Positions 63,007-64,000 of a stretch of 64,000 nucleotides of DNA are shown here, piece by piece. Position numbers and translations under genes: made by a program. The DNA comes from an uncultured Fodinibius sp. (GTDB taxonomy: Bacteria; Bacteroidota; Rhodothermia; Balneolales; Balneolaceae). Below the pieces are notes generated by a model. It was not told the DNA's origin. It saw nothing but the letters and a program-made list of their open reading frames with translations, and ran no database searches. Where the stretch lies: assembly GCA_913057775.1 (NCBI GenBank), contig CAJXOG010000005.1, positions 62,001 to 126,000 of the forward strand. Direction: 5' to 3'. Position 1 is the stretch's first letter; each line of letters begins with the position of its first letter.

Positions 63007-64000
63007 TTAATACGCCCAAAGCCGAAGTCCCATCCAATCCCAGTAGATAAAAAACAGGGTGAATCCTATTAGGGTGACTGCAATAATGGAAAAATAAATT
63101 TTCATAGCAGGATGAATCTCTTTTTGCCAACTGCGCAAGCTTGTCCATAGGGCACCAACCGAACTTATCCCAAAAAGATAGGTAGATACGGTAATTGCCA
63201 TGGCTTCCACAGTGCGTTCACCGATGGTTAACAGCTCAAGCTGAGAGGCCCCTAAAACTAACAAGCCGATGCTACACAATGCGGCAAACGGCCACCAGAA
63301 AAGCGACTGATATGAAAAGGGAGTATGCTTTGAGCTGTACTTACGATAACCTTCAAATGGTATCCAGAACAAGCTGAACAGCAATAAGGTTGCTAACATC
63401 CCCAAGCCGCCGAAAAATGCTCCGCGATAAACGTACTTTTTCCAACTTCCTGTTTTGACATAGAAAGTACCATCATGCTGCATTACTTGTCCATACTCTT
63501 CTGTATTCATGAAAAAGGCAGAGGACATTGTTTTATCTTCCCTGCGAAATTCATGTTTAGACACAGATAACAAGGACTTGGGAGACTCCATAAATCCTTT
63601 GGTATGCAAGGTGTCATCTAATACTTCAACTGTTAATCCATCTAATAGTACATGTAGCGGCATAAACAGTTGATTGCGTGGACTGCAATAGGCATAATAC
63701 CCCTCGTATTGGTCCAGATGTTCACCGGATACGTCAACAATGGAATGTGGTTTAGGCTTTTTGACATTCTGCAGTAAAAATTTTGTAATCGCTTCTCGGA
63801 TATCTCCAAAACCATTAGAGCTATTCAACAGCAGTACGTAGCCTAACTCATATTCCGGGAAGTACATATACTGAGCCACAAACCCATCAATTCCCCCGGC
63901 ATGATTTAGATTGGGATAACCAGCCATCTCAGAATGGGTAATTCCCAGCCCATAGCCTTTGGTAAATCCGTGTTTAGCAGCAAGTGTTGTCTCTGTATTT
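63007..64000 (-). CDS. membrane-attached beta-lactamase-family serine hydrolase (N-terminus outside window)
   Basis: The frame is open to base 64000, so the protein is cut; about 330 C-terminal residues remain. They include the end of a class C/serine beta-lactamase-type domain: FTKGYGLGITHSEM and HAGGIDGFVAQY, where HAGG is the third motif (KTG-like), then a region up to about residue 170 and four membrane helices (GLGMLATLLLFSLFWIPF, PFAALCSIGLLVLGA, MAITVSTYLFGISSVG, YFSIIAVTLIGFTLFFIYW). The SxxK and YxN motifs would lie beyond the window. Penicillin-binding-protein-like esterase or peptidase; substrate unknown. Confidence 0.85.
   Translation of the reverse strand, partial: NTETTLAAKHGFTKGYGLGITHSEMAGYPNLNHAGGIDGFVAQYMYFPEYELGYVLLLNSSNGFGDIREAITKFLLQNVKKPKPHSIVDVSGEHLDQYEGYYAYCSPRNQLFMPLHVLLDGLTVEVLDDTLHTKGFMESPKSLLSVSKHEFRREDKTMSSAFFMNTEEYGQVMQHDGTFYVKTGSWKKYVYRGAFFGGLGMLATLLLFSLFWIPFEGYRKYSSKHTPFSYQSLFWWPFAALCSIGLLVLGASQLELLTIGERTVEAMAITVSTYLFGISSVGALWTSLRSWQKEIHPAMKIYFSIIAVTLIGFTLFFIYWDWMGLRLWAY

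Overview
The window looks like chromosomal DNA of a Bacteroidota-type bacterium, most likely Balneolota (Balneola, Gracilimonas or Fodinibius type). The grounds are moderately AT-rich DNA, a TonB-dependent receptor with a carboxypeptidase-like N-terminal domain, sodium:solute symporters, a ba3-type oxidase, a TPR-fused histidine kinase, few Shine-Dalgarno sites, several GTG/TTG starts, and a TAnnTTTG-type -7 box before metH. This assignment is inference. No rRNA, tRNA, CRISPR array, insertion sequence or prophage was found. Coding density is high, and both window edges cut genes (a PolX-type polymerase on the left, a serine hydrolase on the right).

Layout. 1-6 kb: polX (partial), a LacI-family regulator, a secreted CHRD protein, yaaA and a TPR sensor kinase. 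6-11 kb: metF and metH are divergent and complete the methyl-transfer step of methionine synthesis; a strongly folded leader lies before metH. 11-18 kb: a lipoprotein, a sodium symporter divergent from anmK, rdgB, an adenosine-kinase-like PfkB kinase and a lipoprotein subtilase. 18-24.3 kb: a CoA-type Nudix hydrolase, a CcoI/FixI-like copper ATPase and, on the other strand, the three ba3 oxidase subunits, which suggests a respiratory copper and oxidase block. 24.4-32 kb: a FAD amine oxidase, an M20 amidohydrolase, a beta-repeat protein translationally joined to mnmD, an SF1 helicase and a GntR regulator.

32.1-42.1 kb is the most interesting region. A GbsR/MarR-type regulator heads a minus-strand cluster: secreted alpha/beta hydrolase, FabG-like reductase, a KASIII-like protein that has lost the His and Asn of the usual catalytic triad, sodium symporter, acyl-CoA ligase, second alpha/beta hydrolase and TonB receptor. 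Three similar 16-bp inverted repeats (idealised TTTGAAAnnTTTCAAA) lie before the regulator, the first hydrolase and the receptor, and suggest one small regulon for uptake, hydrolysis and CoA activation of an unknown acid or ester.

42.3-50.8 kb: a CHASE2 adenylate/guanylate cyclase followed closely by an SH3-M48 metalloprotease, then mutS, a YihY/BrkB membrane protein, a 3-methyladenine glycosylase and a DUF4168 protein. 51-60.7 kb: a copper/silver export operon on the minus strand (Cys/His-rich exported protein, CusA, CusC, CusB, CopB-type ATPase); CusC carries what looks like an in-frame palindromic repeat before its signal sequence. 60.8-64 kb: a BtuF-like protein without signal peptide, an SDR, a Nudix hydrolase and the C-terminal part of a membrane-attached beta-lactamase-family protein.
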